Assembly (NCBI RefSeq): GCF_003217475.1
Contig: NZ_QJSP01000005.1
Span: 1-64,000 of the forward strand
Direction of reading: 5' to 3'
Length of the DNA: 64,000 nt
DNA from: Williamsia limnetica
Lineage (GTDB): Bacteria; Actinomycetota; Actinomycetes; Mycobacteriales; Mycobacteriaceae
Every line of letters begins with the position of its first letter. The first letter of the stretch is position 1. The translations under genes and the position numbers were made by a program. Under the pieces are notes generated by a model, which saw only the letters and a program-made list of their open reading frames with translations, ran no database searches and was not told where the DNA came from. Positions 35,616 through 44,598 of the stretch are shown here, in pieces.

Positions 35616-37015
35616 TGAACGCAGCAACAAACGGTACCGGCCGGGGAGCGTTGCTCCCCGGCCGGACCGCCGGCGCACCCGTCATCGTCGTCGGACTCGG
35701 TTACGGCGATGAGGCCAAGGGCGCGACGGTCGACTTCCTGGCGTCGCAGATTCCCGACACAGCTGCCGTGGTGCGCTGGTCCGGTGGGGCCCAGGCCGCG
35801 CACAACGTGAGTCACGGCCCGCGCCACCACACGTTCCGACAGTTCGGGTCAGCGTCGCTGCTGGACGTCCGGACCATCCTGCGGGCCCCGATGATGGTGA
35901 ACCCGATCAACCTCGCAGCCGAGGCTGGTGAACTCGAGGAACTCGGCGTCGTGGACCCACTCGGACTCATCACGGCAGACGATCGTGCCCTGGTGACGAC
36001 CCCGATACACGTCGCGATGAACCGGGCACGAGAGATCCTGCGCGGCAATGCGCGTCACGGCTCGACGGGTGAGGGCATCGGCGAGACGTCGGCATACGCT
36101 CTCGCGGTTGCGGGACGGGCCCGTGCCGGTTCGATGGTCGGTAACTTCCCGGTACTCGTGGATGCTCCCGCAGTACCGGCTCCGACGCTGGCGACCCTGC
36201 AAAATCGCGCTGCGACGGTACAGGCCCTCGATGCTTTGGCTGCCTATGCGCAGCCACTGTTGGCGGCCGCCGGTGAGGGCGCACTGCACGAACCGATCGA
36301 GACGATCGCAGACGTACTGTGCGGCGTCGCCTCCCAGATCCGGATCACTGACGACGTCGACAACGAGATCGTCGCCGCGATGGCTGCGGGCACCGTCCTG
36401 TTCGAAGGCAGTCAGGGCGTGCTGTTGGACGAGTGGAACGGATTTCACCCGCACACCACATGGTCGACGGTCGTTCCCACCGACCTTGTCGAGTGGATCA
36501 CCCGCACCGGCCATACTCCCTATGTGCTGGGGCTGACCCGCTGTTACGCCACTCGCCATGGCGCGGGGCCGATGCCCACCGAGGACACGAAGCTCCAGTT
36601 GCCGGACGTCCACAACCGAGAAGGGCTGTACCAGGGAGCCTGGCGAACCGGTCATCTCGACCTGCCCGCCCTGCGCTACGCGGCCGCGATCACAGGACGG
36701 ATCGACGGCATCGCGGTCTCACACCTGGACATTCTCGGCGCTGCCGAACTCCAAGTGGCCGACACCTGGGACGGGAATCGGCAACCCCTCGCGCCGGTCC
36801 AGGCGCAGGACACGACGGCCCTCGAACAACTGGCCGCAGTCGCCTCCGCGGCGCGGCCCGACTACCGTCCACTACCGGTAGGTGTCGACGGCGTCACCGA
36901 CCTGATAGCGGGAGCAACCGGAGCTCCCGTTGTGATCACCGCCGCAGGCCCACGTCGTATCGACAGGAGCATCCGATGTCCACCGAGCACTCAGGGCCCG
37001 ACAAGAGCTTCCTGA
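35612..37015 (+). CDS. Adenylosuccinate synthetase paralogue, gene 3 of a four-gene unit
   Basis: 467 residues from a GTG overlapping the vWA stop (ATG at 35615 is equally possible). PurA-like motifs are recognisable but changed: GYGDEAKGATVD for GDEGKGK (catalytic Asp and Lys kept), VRWSGGAQAAHN (catalytic His kept), GSTGEGIGETSAY for TTGRGIGPAY (Arg to Glu), EGSQGVLLDEWNG for EGAQGTLLD, LTRCYATRHGAGPMPTE, and RTGHLD for the aspartate loop RRTGWLD. It probably joins aspartate (or another amine) to a purine-like nucleotide using GTP, but the IMP-binding parts differ. It is not in a purine operon. The 3' end overlaps the next gene by 40 bp. Confidence 0.85.
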   Translation: MMNAATNGTGRGALLPGRTAGAPVIVVGLGYGDEAKGATVDFLASQIPDTAAVVRWSGGAQAAHNVSHGPRHHTFRQFGSASLLDVRTILRAPMMVNPINLAAEAGELEELGVVDPLGLITADDRALVTTPIHVAMNRAREILRGNARHGSTGEGIGETSAYALAVAGRARAGSMVGNFPVLVDAPAVPAPTLATLQNRAATVQALDALAAYAQPLLAAAGEGALHEPIETIADVLCGVASQIRITDDVDNEIVAAMAAGTVLFEGSQGVLLDEWNGFHPHTTWSTVVPTDLVEWITRTGHTPYVLGLTRCYATRHGAGPMPTEDTKLQLPDVHNREGLYQGAWRTGHLDLPALRYAAAITGRIDGIAVSHLDILGAAELQVADTWDGNRQPLAPVQAQDTTALEQLAAVASAARPDYRPLPVGVDGVTDLIAGATGAPVVITAAGPRRIDRSIRCPPSTQGPTRAS

Positions 37016-37659
37016 GCATCGTCTGCGTCGACGTGGTCGCACTGACCTACGACCGCGTCGCGCGGCGTGTGCTGATCGGAACCCATCGCCGGGAGATCGC
37101 ACCGTTCCGCGGCAAGCAGGCACTCCCCGGGGTCGTGGTGCACAGCGGCGAACGACTGCGCGATGCCGCAGGCCGCGCACTCGTGAAACTCGGGATCACC
37201 ACGCCGACACCGGCGATGGGACAGTTGCGTACGTTCGATGAGCCGTCGCGTGACCCGCGGGGTCCGTCGCTGTCCATCGCGATGTGGGCGGCATTGCCTG
37301 ATCACACCGTGCTACCGCAGGAGCCCGCGTTGTGGGTGCCCATCGACGCGGCGCCCCCGTTGGTGTTCGACCACAATCTGATGGTCGATGACGCCCGCGC
37401 GATTCTGGCGGAAAGGCTCTGGCGCGATGCCGATTTCACCCGCAACCTCACGGGGTCCGAGTTCACCGCGACCGACGCGGTGGCCATCACCGAGCAACTC
37501 AGCGGGGCCCCGCCGCATCGGGCGAATCTCAACCGCGAACTCGCACATACATCTGGTCTGATCCAGGCAGGTATCGCCGCGGGAACAGGTGGGCGGCCGC
37601 CGAAATTGTGGCGGTGGGAGGCGGTGACCCCGGCGGGGTCCACTCAACGCATGAGGTAA
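36976..37659 (+). CDS. NrtR-like Nudix plus winged-helix protein, gene 4 of a four-gene unit
   Basis: 227 residues. The N-terminal half is a Nudix fold whose box (GVVVHSGERLRDAAGRALVKLG, about residues 52-73; quoted in parts it lacks the REUxEE glutamates) is degenerate: GRALVKLG stands where RExxEExG is needed. The C-terminal part has the winged-helix pattern of NrtR regulators (FTATDAVAITEQLSG, NLNRELAHTSGLIQ, GGRPPKLWRW). NrtR proteins use a dead Nudix domain to sense ADP-ribose-like nucleotides and bind DNA. Here the likely target is the palindrome over the operon promoter. Confidence 0.75.
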   Translation: MSTEHSGPDKSFLSIVCVDVVALTYDRVARRVLIGTHRREIAPFRGKQALPGVVVHSGERLRDAAGRALVKLGITTPTPAMGQLRTFDEPSRDPRGPSLSIAMWAALPDHTVLPQEPALWVPIDAAPPLVFDHNLMVDDARAILAERLWRDADFTRNLTGSEFTATDAVAITEQLSGAPPHRANLNRELAHTSGLIQAGIAAGTGGRPPKLWRWEAVTPAGSTQRMR

Positions 37660-37736
37660 CGCATGTCGCAGCTGTCGAATACGGTGCTACCTGTCGACCT
37701 CGGTGCCCGGGTTCCTACCGGTCCAGCGGCGGGGGA

Positions 37737-39224
37737 TCAGACGTCAGAACGCACGACCTGTCGCCGTGCTGCCCTGCGGCCGATGATCACCCGGTACGTC
37801 CGCTGCAGCATGGTGGTGTGAGCGGTCTCGGGGTCCATCAACTCGTTCTCGGCCAACGGGCTGTCTTCGCCGTCGATCACATCGTGGTCGAACTCGACGA
37901 GCGTCTTGCCGTCGCCGCTATGTTTTTCGACTGCAGCGATGAGTGAGGACGTGTCGTCGAGGGTGCGCTGGAACTCGTCGGGATCGATATCGAGGTGCTC
38001 ACCGAGCAACCGATTGCGTACACCCCGGATGGCGGTTCGCCGGTCTGCGGCGTCGACAGTATCGGGCCGTACTTCTACGGCGAGATCGCATTCGCTGTCG
38101 AATCCGAGCGATCGGTTGTTGAGGTTCGATGAGCCGACGCGCAACAGTTCGTCGTCCATGACCAGAATTTTTGCGTGGACGTAGATCGGTTCGCCGCTGC
38201 TGGTGACGGGATGGTATGCGCTGAAACGGTTTCCGGCATCGGCGCGCCACAGCATCTTGAGTAGGGTGTGACGGGCACCGTCCATGGTCTCTTGTTCGAG
38301 CCACCCATCTGCGTGCCGGGGGAGGACCAGCACGATCTCGGGTCCCTCAGGCTCGCGCAACCGTTCCGCCATGGCCTCGGCGAGCGTTCTCGATGCGAGA
38401 TACTGGCTTTCGACATAGAGGTACCTCTTCGCGCCGGCGATGGCCGCGAGGTACAACGCCTCGACTTCTCGCGCCTCTTCGCGTCCGGGAATCGTGGGCA
38501 GCGTCCGGGCGATCGCCACGTCGACGGACCGCATCGTCGGCTCCAGGTCTTGCGGCCAGTGATCCGACACGGTGTCGGTGATCGGCTCGAGCACCCGTCC
38601 GGTCGCCGCCTTCCACCGGTCGCGGGCCATCTCTCCCACCGCCCGGGCGGCTGCGCCGTCGACTGCGGTGGTGGCATCGTGCCACGGGCCGTATGCCTTG
38701 CCGTTGGGTTTGGTGCGGTAGCCGTTGCGGTCACTGTGGTCGGACGTGTCCCACCGGTCGACAGTCATGTCGATACCGCCGCAGAACGCGATCTGGTCGT
38801 CGATCACCAGGATCTTCTGGTGATGCGCAGCGCCGACGGGGTGCGCTGTGTCGATCTCGAAGTGCAGTTTCCGGTCGGTCAGCCAATTTTCCACGAAGAT
38901 CGGTGCCATGCCTCGGGTGACCGCGGCGAACGCGCCGAGACTCCACTTCAGGAGGTGGATCTCGAGGTCGGGGTTCTGTTCCGGGAGCCACTTGAGGAAG
39001 GGTCCGAGCCGGTTCGGACCGTCGAGGGTCTTCTCGGCCGGTTCGAGTTTGATGCGGGTGTCGAAATCCCAGCCGATCAGCACGATTCTGTGGCGGGCCT
39101 GCAGCATCGCGGCCTTGGCATGCCGGAAGTAATCCGCGGCGTCGACGATCACGGACAGGCGGTCGGCCTCAGCGATCTGCCAGCATGTTTCGCCGGGGAC
39201 CAGCACAGGTCGTTCATCACTCAC
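37737..39224 (-). CDS. Phospholipase D family protein (cardiolipin synthase-like)
   Basis: 495 residues with two HKD-type motifs: HHQKILVIDDQIAFCGGIDM (about residues 135-153) and HAKILVMDDELLRVGSSNLN (about 350-370). The first Asp-containing turn GWDFDTRIKL and the central region LYVESQYLASR match bacterial and plant-like PLDs. It would hydrolyse or transfer phosphatidyl groups. There is no signal peptide or membrane helix at the N-terminus. It converges on the four-gene unit, and its 3' end overlaps a short frame that may be the relic of a fifth gene. Confidence 0.88.
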   Translation of the reverse strand: MSDERPVLVPGETCWQIAEADRLSVIVDAADYFRHAKAAMLQARHRIVLIGWDFDTRIKLEPAEKTLDGPNRLGPFLKWLPEQNPDLEIHLLKWSLGAFAAVTRGMAPIFVENWLTDRKLHFEIDTAHPVGAAHHQKILVIDDQIAFCGGIDMTVDRWDTSDHSDRNGYRTKPNGKAYGPWHDATTAVDGAAARAVGEMARDRWKAATGRVLEPITDTVSDHWPQDLEPTMRSVDVAIARTLPTIPGREEAREVEALYLAAIAGAKRYLYVESQYLASRTLAEAMAERLREPEGPEIVLVLPRHADGWLEQETMDGARHTLLKMLWRADAGNRFSAYHPVTSSGEPIYVHAKILVMDDELLRVGSSNLNNRSLGFDSECDLAVEVRPDTVDAADRRTAIRGVRNRLLGEHLDIDPDEFQRTLDDTSSLIAAVEKHSGDGKTLVEFDHDVIDGEDSPLAENELMDPETAHTTMLQRTYRVIIGRRAARRQVVRSDV

Positions 39225-39366
39225 GGGTTACTCGGTTTCCTTCCGCGCGGCTGGTTTGGTGGATCTACCGACAGTCGCGCGTCGCAGCACAGTGGATCAC
39301 CCGGTGCGCCGAGTGCCACGTACAGAGTAGAGGGTGGCAGCCGTCAATCCGACCTGCGCCGAGGTC

Positions 39367-40146
39367 TCAGCGATCGGCGATGGTCAGGGCCGCCCGCATT
39401 TGGCTGAACCGGAACAACGCTGGTTCGCCGATCTGTTCCTGGTAGCGCTCGATGACGTCGTCGACGAAGTGCCCCACCTCGAAGTCGGGGAGTCTGGCGG
39501 TCCAGTCGCTCGCGCCGACGGCGAACCACTGGGCGAAGTCGCCGGTCGAGTCGAACTGCCACTGCAGAGTCTGGGTCTGCAGGTCGGTGACGGTGAATCC
39601 GGCCTCGGTCGCGTACTCCCGGAACCGGCCGGGCTCGACATGAAAGTGCGGCGGCTCGTAGCCGGAGAAGTGCTTCTGCCAGCGTGGGCCCGTCGCGACC
39701 TCCATCGCGACGTCCTCGATGCTGCGTTGGTCGGTGGCGCAAACCATCTGGATGACGGCTCGGCCACCGCTGTCGAGACTGCGGGCGATTCCTCGCAGGG
39801 CGGTGGTCTGATCATGCACCCAGTGCAGCGCGTTGAAGGACACCGCGATGTCGAAGTCGCGGTCGAAGGGGAGCGCCAGGGCGTCGTCGACGTGAAATTG
39901 CACGCGAAGCTGATCTGCGGGCACCCGACCCAGCGCCTTCTCGATCATGCGACGGGACGCATCGACCCCGACCACGGATCCTCTCGGCAGCCGCTCTGCC
40001 AGCTGCATCGTGATGAATCCGTCGCCGCAGCCGACGTCGAGAAGGCGCTCGTCACCGGCGAGTTCTAGGCCCCGGATGGACGCTTCGGCAACCATCCGCT
40101 GTAGGGCGCTGACGTCCGAGTACCGATCGCCGTCCCAATCGACCAC
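39367..40146 (-). CDS. Class I SAM-dependent methyltransferase
   Basis: 259 residues from a GTG with GAAGGAG six bases upstream; a longer frame exists but lacks this. Motif I is LLDVGCGDGFITMQLA, followed by VVGVDASRRMIEKA (acidic end of strand 2) and FDIAVSFNALHWVHD (motif IV), the pattern of trans-aconitate methyltransferase-like enzymes. The C-terminal half is a substrate cap. The substrate is not predictable. Confidence 0.85.
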   Translation of the reverse strand: MVDWDGDRYSDVSALQRMVAEASIRGLELAGDERLLDVGCGDGFITMQLAERLPRGSVVGVDASRRMIEKALGRVPADQLRVQFHVDDALALPFDRDFDIAVSFNALHWVHDQTTALRGIARSLDSGGRAVIQMVCATDQRSIEDVAMEVATGPRWQKHFSGYEPPHFHVEPGRFREYATEAGFTVTDLQTQTLQWQFDSTGDFAQWFAVGASDWTARLPDFEVGHFVDDVIERYQEQIGEPALFRFSQMRAALTIADR

Positions 40147-40298
40147 GTGCAACTCCTTCGAAGGCCCCCGAGGCACAATTGTGCCGCACCGGGACCGTCT
40201 GAGGCCTCGACTCTCATTCTCTTGACGCGACTGATCCCATCCGGCAGACGGTCCGCGACGAACTCAAGATAGATGCAACCGGAGAAGGGGTGCCGACG

Positions 40299-40586
40299 AT
40301 GGCTTCCAGCGTGACTGCCAGACAGGGCGACATGCGGACACAGGGCGACATGCGGCATCGTGCCGCCGACAATCAGGTGCGTGCGCGGGTTCCGAACAAC
40401 CGTCCCATCAGCAACGACAAGTTCATCGAGCTGGTCAATCCCGATGGCTCCGTGACCACGATCTGCCAGCGCGCCGACGGAACCATCGAGGTCCACACGG
40501 CAGCGATGGCGGTCTCAGGTCAGGCGATCGGCGTTCCAGTGGCCGGCTCCGTCCAAGCCGTTCCTTCCGAAGGTACTCAGCGCTGA
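40299..40586 (+). CDS. Small hypothetical protein
   Basis: 95 residues behind GAGAAGGGG. A polar N-terminus with a duplicated QGDMR (QGDMRTQGDMR) is followed by SNDKFIELVNPDGSVTTICQ and ADGTIEVHTAAMAVSG, alternating strands of a small beta domain. No named family recognised. It is convergent with the large NTPase gene. Confidence 0.5.
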   Translation: MASSVTARQGDMRTQGDMRHRAADNQVRARVPNNRPISNDKFIELVNPDGSVTTICQRADGTIEVHTAAMAVSGQAIGVPVAGSVQAVPSEGTQR

Positions 40587-40608
40587 ATGCTCGAACCGGC
40601 GCGCCGGG

Positions 40609-43600
40609 TCACGTGAGTGATCTGATCCGGTTGGCGACGATTCCTGGATCGGTTGTGACCACCTGTGCGTAACCGGAACCGCCGACCACGAACAGATTGC
40701 GATCGTCGATCGCCACAAGGCGGGTCCGACCCCGCTGGCTGGGTCCTATCGTCGCGTCGGTGACCGCGAGATCGCCTTCGGTCTCGATGAGCTGGATGAC
40801 ACCACTGCCGCCGCTGATGGCCACTGATCCGCCAACCCGAACGATCGACAGAACTGGTCCGACACCTGACTCCGTCGGATCTCCAGGAGTCGGATCCCCG
40901 TCCCGCCACCAGCGCAGGCTTCCATCCGAACGACCGATCACGAGTGCCGTTCCGTCCGCTGAATAGGTCAGAGTAGACACGTCCCCGTCACCAACCTGTT
41001 CAGCAGTGCGGGTGAGGCGGCCATCTGCGGATACGTGCCACTGCGCGATGGCGCCGTCGACCCCGCCGATCGCGATGGTGTCGCCGGTCGGATCGAACGC
41101 CAGCGCGTTGATCCAGTGCCCGGCCAACGCAGCGTCTGACCGTGCCACCAGTCCTTGGTCGGTGACCGCCCACGTCCCGATCGCGTTGTCCGTGGTGGTG
41201 GTGGCCAGCAGCGTTCCTGACGGATTGAAGGCAAGATGGTTCCGAAAGCGGTTGTCCAAGAGGCGGGTTGGCCCGATCTGCCGGGGCGATTGTCGATCGG
41301 TGAGATCCCATAGAGCGAGTGAGCGCCCCGCGATCGTGGCGATCAGTCGACCGTCACCGCTGAGTGCGGTCGACGAGAAGCGCTGCTCGGGTAGCAGTGT
41401 CGTGACCATGGGGCGTCGGGGGTCGAATGTATCGGCAAGAACCGTCACGCCGTCGTCGAACGTCGCGACGCAGAGACTGATTTCGACTGCGCAGCTGGGC
41501 TGCTGACCCTGGCCGGCCGCGCCCGGCACCAGCCCGTCGGGTAGCTGCCATCGGAGCGGTCCGCCGTCGGTGGCACTCACGAGGCTGTTGTCATCGAGGA
41601 ACCGGGAGGCGTAGATCGGCGTTCCCTGCGCCCGCAGCGGCACTCCCGTCAACAGCGGGTTCTCCGGACGGGAGACGTTCCAGACGTGAATGCTGCCGTC
41701 GAGGCTGGACACGGCGAGCTCGGAACCATTCGAATTGAATGCGGTGGACCAGACGGCCGCAGTTGGCCCTTTCAGTGGAGTGCCGATGGGTGTCAACGAT
41801 GCGCCATCGATCGACCAGAGTTGGGTCTCTCCGGAATCATCGGCCGACGTTGCGAGAGTTCCGTCGGGAGCGAAAGCGACGGAGTGGACGCCGGAGGTGT
41901 CGGCGAATGTCTGCTGCGCTCGCGGTCTTCGGGGGTCGGTGACATCCCACAAGGTCATCGTGTGGTCGTCATTTCCGGTCAGGATCAGGGGACGAGTGGG
42001 ATGCCAGGCAATCGTGCGTGCGGGCGATCCCCCGGTGGGCGACAACGACAGTTCCAGCGGCGCAGTGTCGTCGGCAACATCCCACAAGGTCATCATGCCC
42101 GCCCCGTCTGTCGTTGCCAGCAACGGTTGCGTGGGCGAATAAGCGACGGTGAAGGTGGCCTGCGATCCCCGCGTCTCCACTGTGGCGGAGCCTTCGATCC
42201 CGCCCTGATCGTCGAATCGCCACAATCGGACCGAGCCATCGGCCCCGGTGCTGGCCATACCCCTTCCCCGCGGATCGAATGCTGTCGTCGTGGTGTAACC
42301 CGCATGTGCGTCGGGAACCACTGCGAGCTGGGTCGGCGGGGAGGTGTTGCGCCACAGCTCGATCGAGCCGTCGGCTCCGGCGAAGGCAAGTACGTCACCG
42401 TTGCCGGCCACGCTCCAGGCAGCCCCTGCCGGATCCGGGAAACGTTGGTAGAGGCCATCGGCCTGGGTCGCCAGCACCCGCGCGACGATCGACTGATCAA
42501 ACGGATACTTGGACAGTGCCTCCGAGGCGAGACGTGCGGAGGCCGTCGGGTCGGTCATGGCGGAGCGATCGATCTCGGCCAGGGTTGCGTCGCGATTGGC
42601 CAGGTCCAGCGCCCGCGCAGCATCGTTGCTCTTCATCGTCGCCAGCAAGCCGGCGACCAGGGCGATGGTCGCGAGCAGGGTGACCGAGACCTGGGCGATG
42701 CGGCGTCGGCGGTGACTCCGCTTCGCGCGACGGCGCGACGTCTCGAGAAACTCATTGATGCCGGGTCCCGGGGTGCCCTGGTGATCGAGCCACTGCTTCG
42801 TCGAATTGAGCTGTGCGTCACGGTAGAGCAAGCGGGGGTCCCGCCCACTCGCCTCCCACTGCTCGGCGTCGACTTCGACGTACCGGCGGATGGGAGCCCA
42901 CTCGCGCTCGGCGCAGACCCAATCACGGAGCCGTGGCCACGAATCGAGGAGTGAGCGGTGCGACAACTCGATCTGATCGTTGGACAGGACGAGTAGTCGC
43001 TGATCGAGGAAGTGATCGGCGACGTCGGTGGCGCGGACGTCATGGCGGTCGAAGGTCTCGAGCGATTGGACGGGCGTCCGAATCGCCACGACCGACCCGT
43101 CCGGAGTGAGGTGCACCAGTTGTAAGAACACGTGCCGGGCGACTTCCTGCTCGTCAGGAGTCAGCCTCACAAATGCCCCTTCGGCAACGGTGGAGACGAT
43201 GCCCGCGATCCCGCCCGTGCGCTGGTAGGCGGCGATCGTCAGCGATGAGGACTCCCGCGCTTCCCAGGTCTGGCGCATGAGCAGCTGCAGCATGGCCAGT
43301 GGCGCGACGTTCCCGGTCTCGGCGGTGAGATCTTTGATGATCAGATCCGAGAGGCCCGTGGCGACCGCCACGCCCCGTACCTTCGCCGGCTTCTCGATGA
43401 TCTGAGGGAAGCCCTCGGGCGCGACCGGCTTCACCACGATCGATCGATGCTCGAGCGCTTCGGCGAAGGGTTGATCCCCGAGCGCCCGCCCATAGAAGTC
43501 GGCGCGCAGGACAGTGACAACGGCCGCCCCGGACCAGCTTCCCAGGCTGTGGAGGACCGACAGGTACTCAGCGCGATCCTGCGGGTTCACCTCGGTGTAC

Positions 43601-44328
43601 AGGTCTTCGCATTGGTCGACGACGATGAGGACGACTGGGCTCTCGCGTTGCTCGAGCGCGGCAATGATCTCCGTCGCCGACGCGCCATCGGGCCCGATCT
43701 CATCTGCCACTCCGAGGCCGGTCAGCAACTCCCTGACCGGGTCGGAGCCCGGCCGCATCGAGGTCATCGTGCAGGACACTTTTCGCCTGCCCAGGTACAG
43801 ACCTGCTCCGGTGGCGAGAGGGCCGATCCCAGCGTTCAGCAGGGAGGTCTTCCCGACGCCCGCGGCACCGAGCACCATCGTGATCCCGGCCCCGGGCGTG
43901 ATCTGCCGATAGAGACGTTTGGTCAATTCCTCCCGGCCGAAGAACACGTCGGCATCCTCGGCCCTGAAGGGAAGCAAACCCCGGTACGGACATTCCTGAG
44001 AATCCGACTCCGGTGCGGCTATGGAATGTGAGGTCCACAGCATTTCCCAGTCGTCGAGCTGGCGGCGATAGGACTCCGGATCGGCTCCGCGTTTATCGGC
44101 GATGTCGAAGAGGGCCAGCAGATATGGCCGGAGATCGTCGAATTGTCGGGGCGAGGACACGCCACGCCGCCAATCGCTCAGACGTTGCGTTCCGCCGCGG
44201 GCCCCGTACGACCTGGCGCGCCTCGCGACGGCTACCAGGATCGGATCCCCGGCGGCAGCGAACAGCTCGACCAACCACGTATTGATGACTTCGCGACGTG
44301 CTCGCAAACGGTCCCCCAACCGACTCAT
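40609..44328 (-). CDS. nSTAND-type NTPase with WD40 repeats and a membrane helix
   Basis: 1239 residues from the ATG (a TTG one codon earlier is possible). Order: helical, HTH-like N-terminus (about residues 10-80, with QRLSDWRRGVSSP), the nSTAND entry motif CPYRGLLPFRAEDADVFFGR, Walker A GAAGVGKTS (about 155), Walker B VVLIVVDQCED (about 235), sensor region RADFYGRAL, a membrane helix (VSVTLLATIALVAGLLAT, near 570) and about a dozen WD40-like blades to the end (e.g. GADGSVRLWRF, GNDDHTMTLWDVTD). STAND NTPases act as ATP-dependent switches in regulation or defence. It lies head to head with the lanthipeptide precursors, 270 bp apart. Confidence 0.88.
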   Translation of the reverse strand: MSRLGDRLRARREVINTWLVELFAAAGDPILVAVARRARSYGARGGTQRLSDWRRGVSSPRQFDDLRPYLLALFDIADKRGADPESYRRQLDDWEMLWTSHSIAAPESDSQECPYRGLLPFRAEDADVFFGREELTKRLYRQITPGAGITMVLGAAGVGKTSLLNAGIGPLATGAGLYLGRRKVSCTMTSMRPGSDPVRELLTGLGVADEIGPDGASATEIIAALEQRESPVVLIVVDQCEDLYTEVNPQDRAEYLSVLHSLGSWSGAAVVTVLRADFYGRALGDQPFAEALEHRSIVVKPVAPEGFPQIIEKPAKVRGVAVATGLSDLIIKDLTAETGNVAPLAMLQLLMRQTWEARESSSLTIAAYQRTGGIAGIVSTVAEGAFVRLTPDEQEVARHVFLQLVHLTPDGSVVAIRTPVQSLETFDRHDVRATDVADHFLDQRLLVLSNDQIELSHRSLLDSWPRLRDWVCAEREWAPIRRYVEVDAEQWEASGRDPRLLYRDAQLNSTKQWLDHQGTPGPGINEFLETSRRRAKRSHRRRRIAQVSVTLLATIALVAGLLATMKSNDAARALDLANRDATLAEIDRSAMTDPTASARLASEALSKYPFDQSIVARVLATQADGLYQRFPDPAGAAWSVAGNGDVLAFAGADGSIELWRNTSPPTQLAVVPDAHAGYTTTTAFDPRGRGMASTGADGSVRLWRFDDQGGIEGSATVETRGSQATFTVAYSPTQPLLATTDGAGMMTLWDVADDTAPLELSLSPTGGSPARTIAWHPTRPLILTGNDDHTMTLWDVTDPRRPRAQQTFADTSGVHSVAFAPDGTLATSADDSGETQLWSIDGASLTPIGTPLKGPTAAVWSTAFNSNGSELAVSSLDGSIHVWNVSRPENPLLTGVPLRAQGTPIYASRFLDDNSLVSATDGGPLRWQLPDGLVPGAAGQGQQPSCAVEISLCVATFDDGVTVLADTFDPRRPMVTTLLPEQRFSSTALSGDGRLIATIAGRSLALWDLTDRQSPRQIGPTRLLDNRFRNHLAFNPSGTLLATTTTDNAIGTWAVTDQGLVARSDAALAGHWINALAFDPTGDTIAIGGVDGAIAQWHVSADGRLTRTAEQVGDGDVSTLTYSADGTALVIGRSDGSLRWWRDGDPTPGDPTESGVGPVLSIVRVGGSVAISGGSGVIQLIETEGDLAVTDATIGPSQRGRTRLVAIDDRNLFVVGGSGYAQVVTTDPGIVANRIRSLT

Positions 44329-44598
44329 CAACCAGTTCGTTACCCCGGTTCACAAGCTACCGGACTATTGCGATCATCCGGAACCTAACCGGAGGCGTCC
44401 AAAGCGGAAACATCAGAAGTTGCCGCTGAACTGCACTTTCCCCCGTCCTCCGCTGTGGCTGTCGCCGGTCGGCGATCAAATTGATCTGCGTCCATGTGGT
44501 CCACCCGACTTGCGAACAGCCTGGTCCGGACACAGCGGCGTAGCACCCGGTGGCCGAATGCCTCGGTGCCGGTACCGAGAGAAATGAAGGGAAATCGA
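44329..44598. promoter_or_regulatory. Divergent promoter region of NTPase and lanthipeptide operon
   Basis: A 270-bp region with a perfect palindrome GATCAAATTGATC (44474-44486), a candidate operator, roughly 115 bp before the first precursor start. Ribosome site AAGGGAAA directly precedes the first precursor. No classical -35/-10 pair was clear. Confidence 0.45.

Noticed and set aside
42509-42960. Several rightward frames within the nSTAND gene
   Set aside because: All are antisense to WD40 and linker coding sequence and show no domain; treated as shadows.
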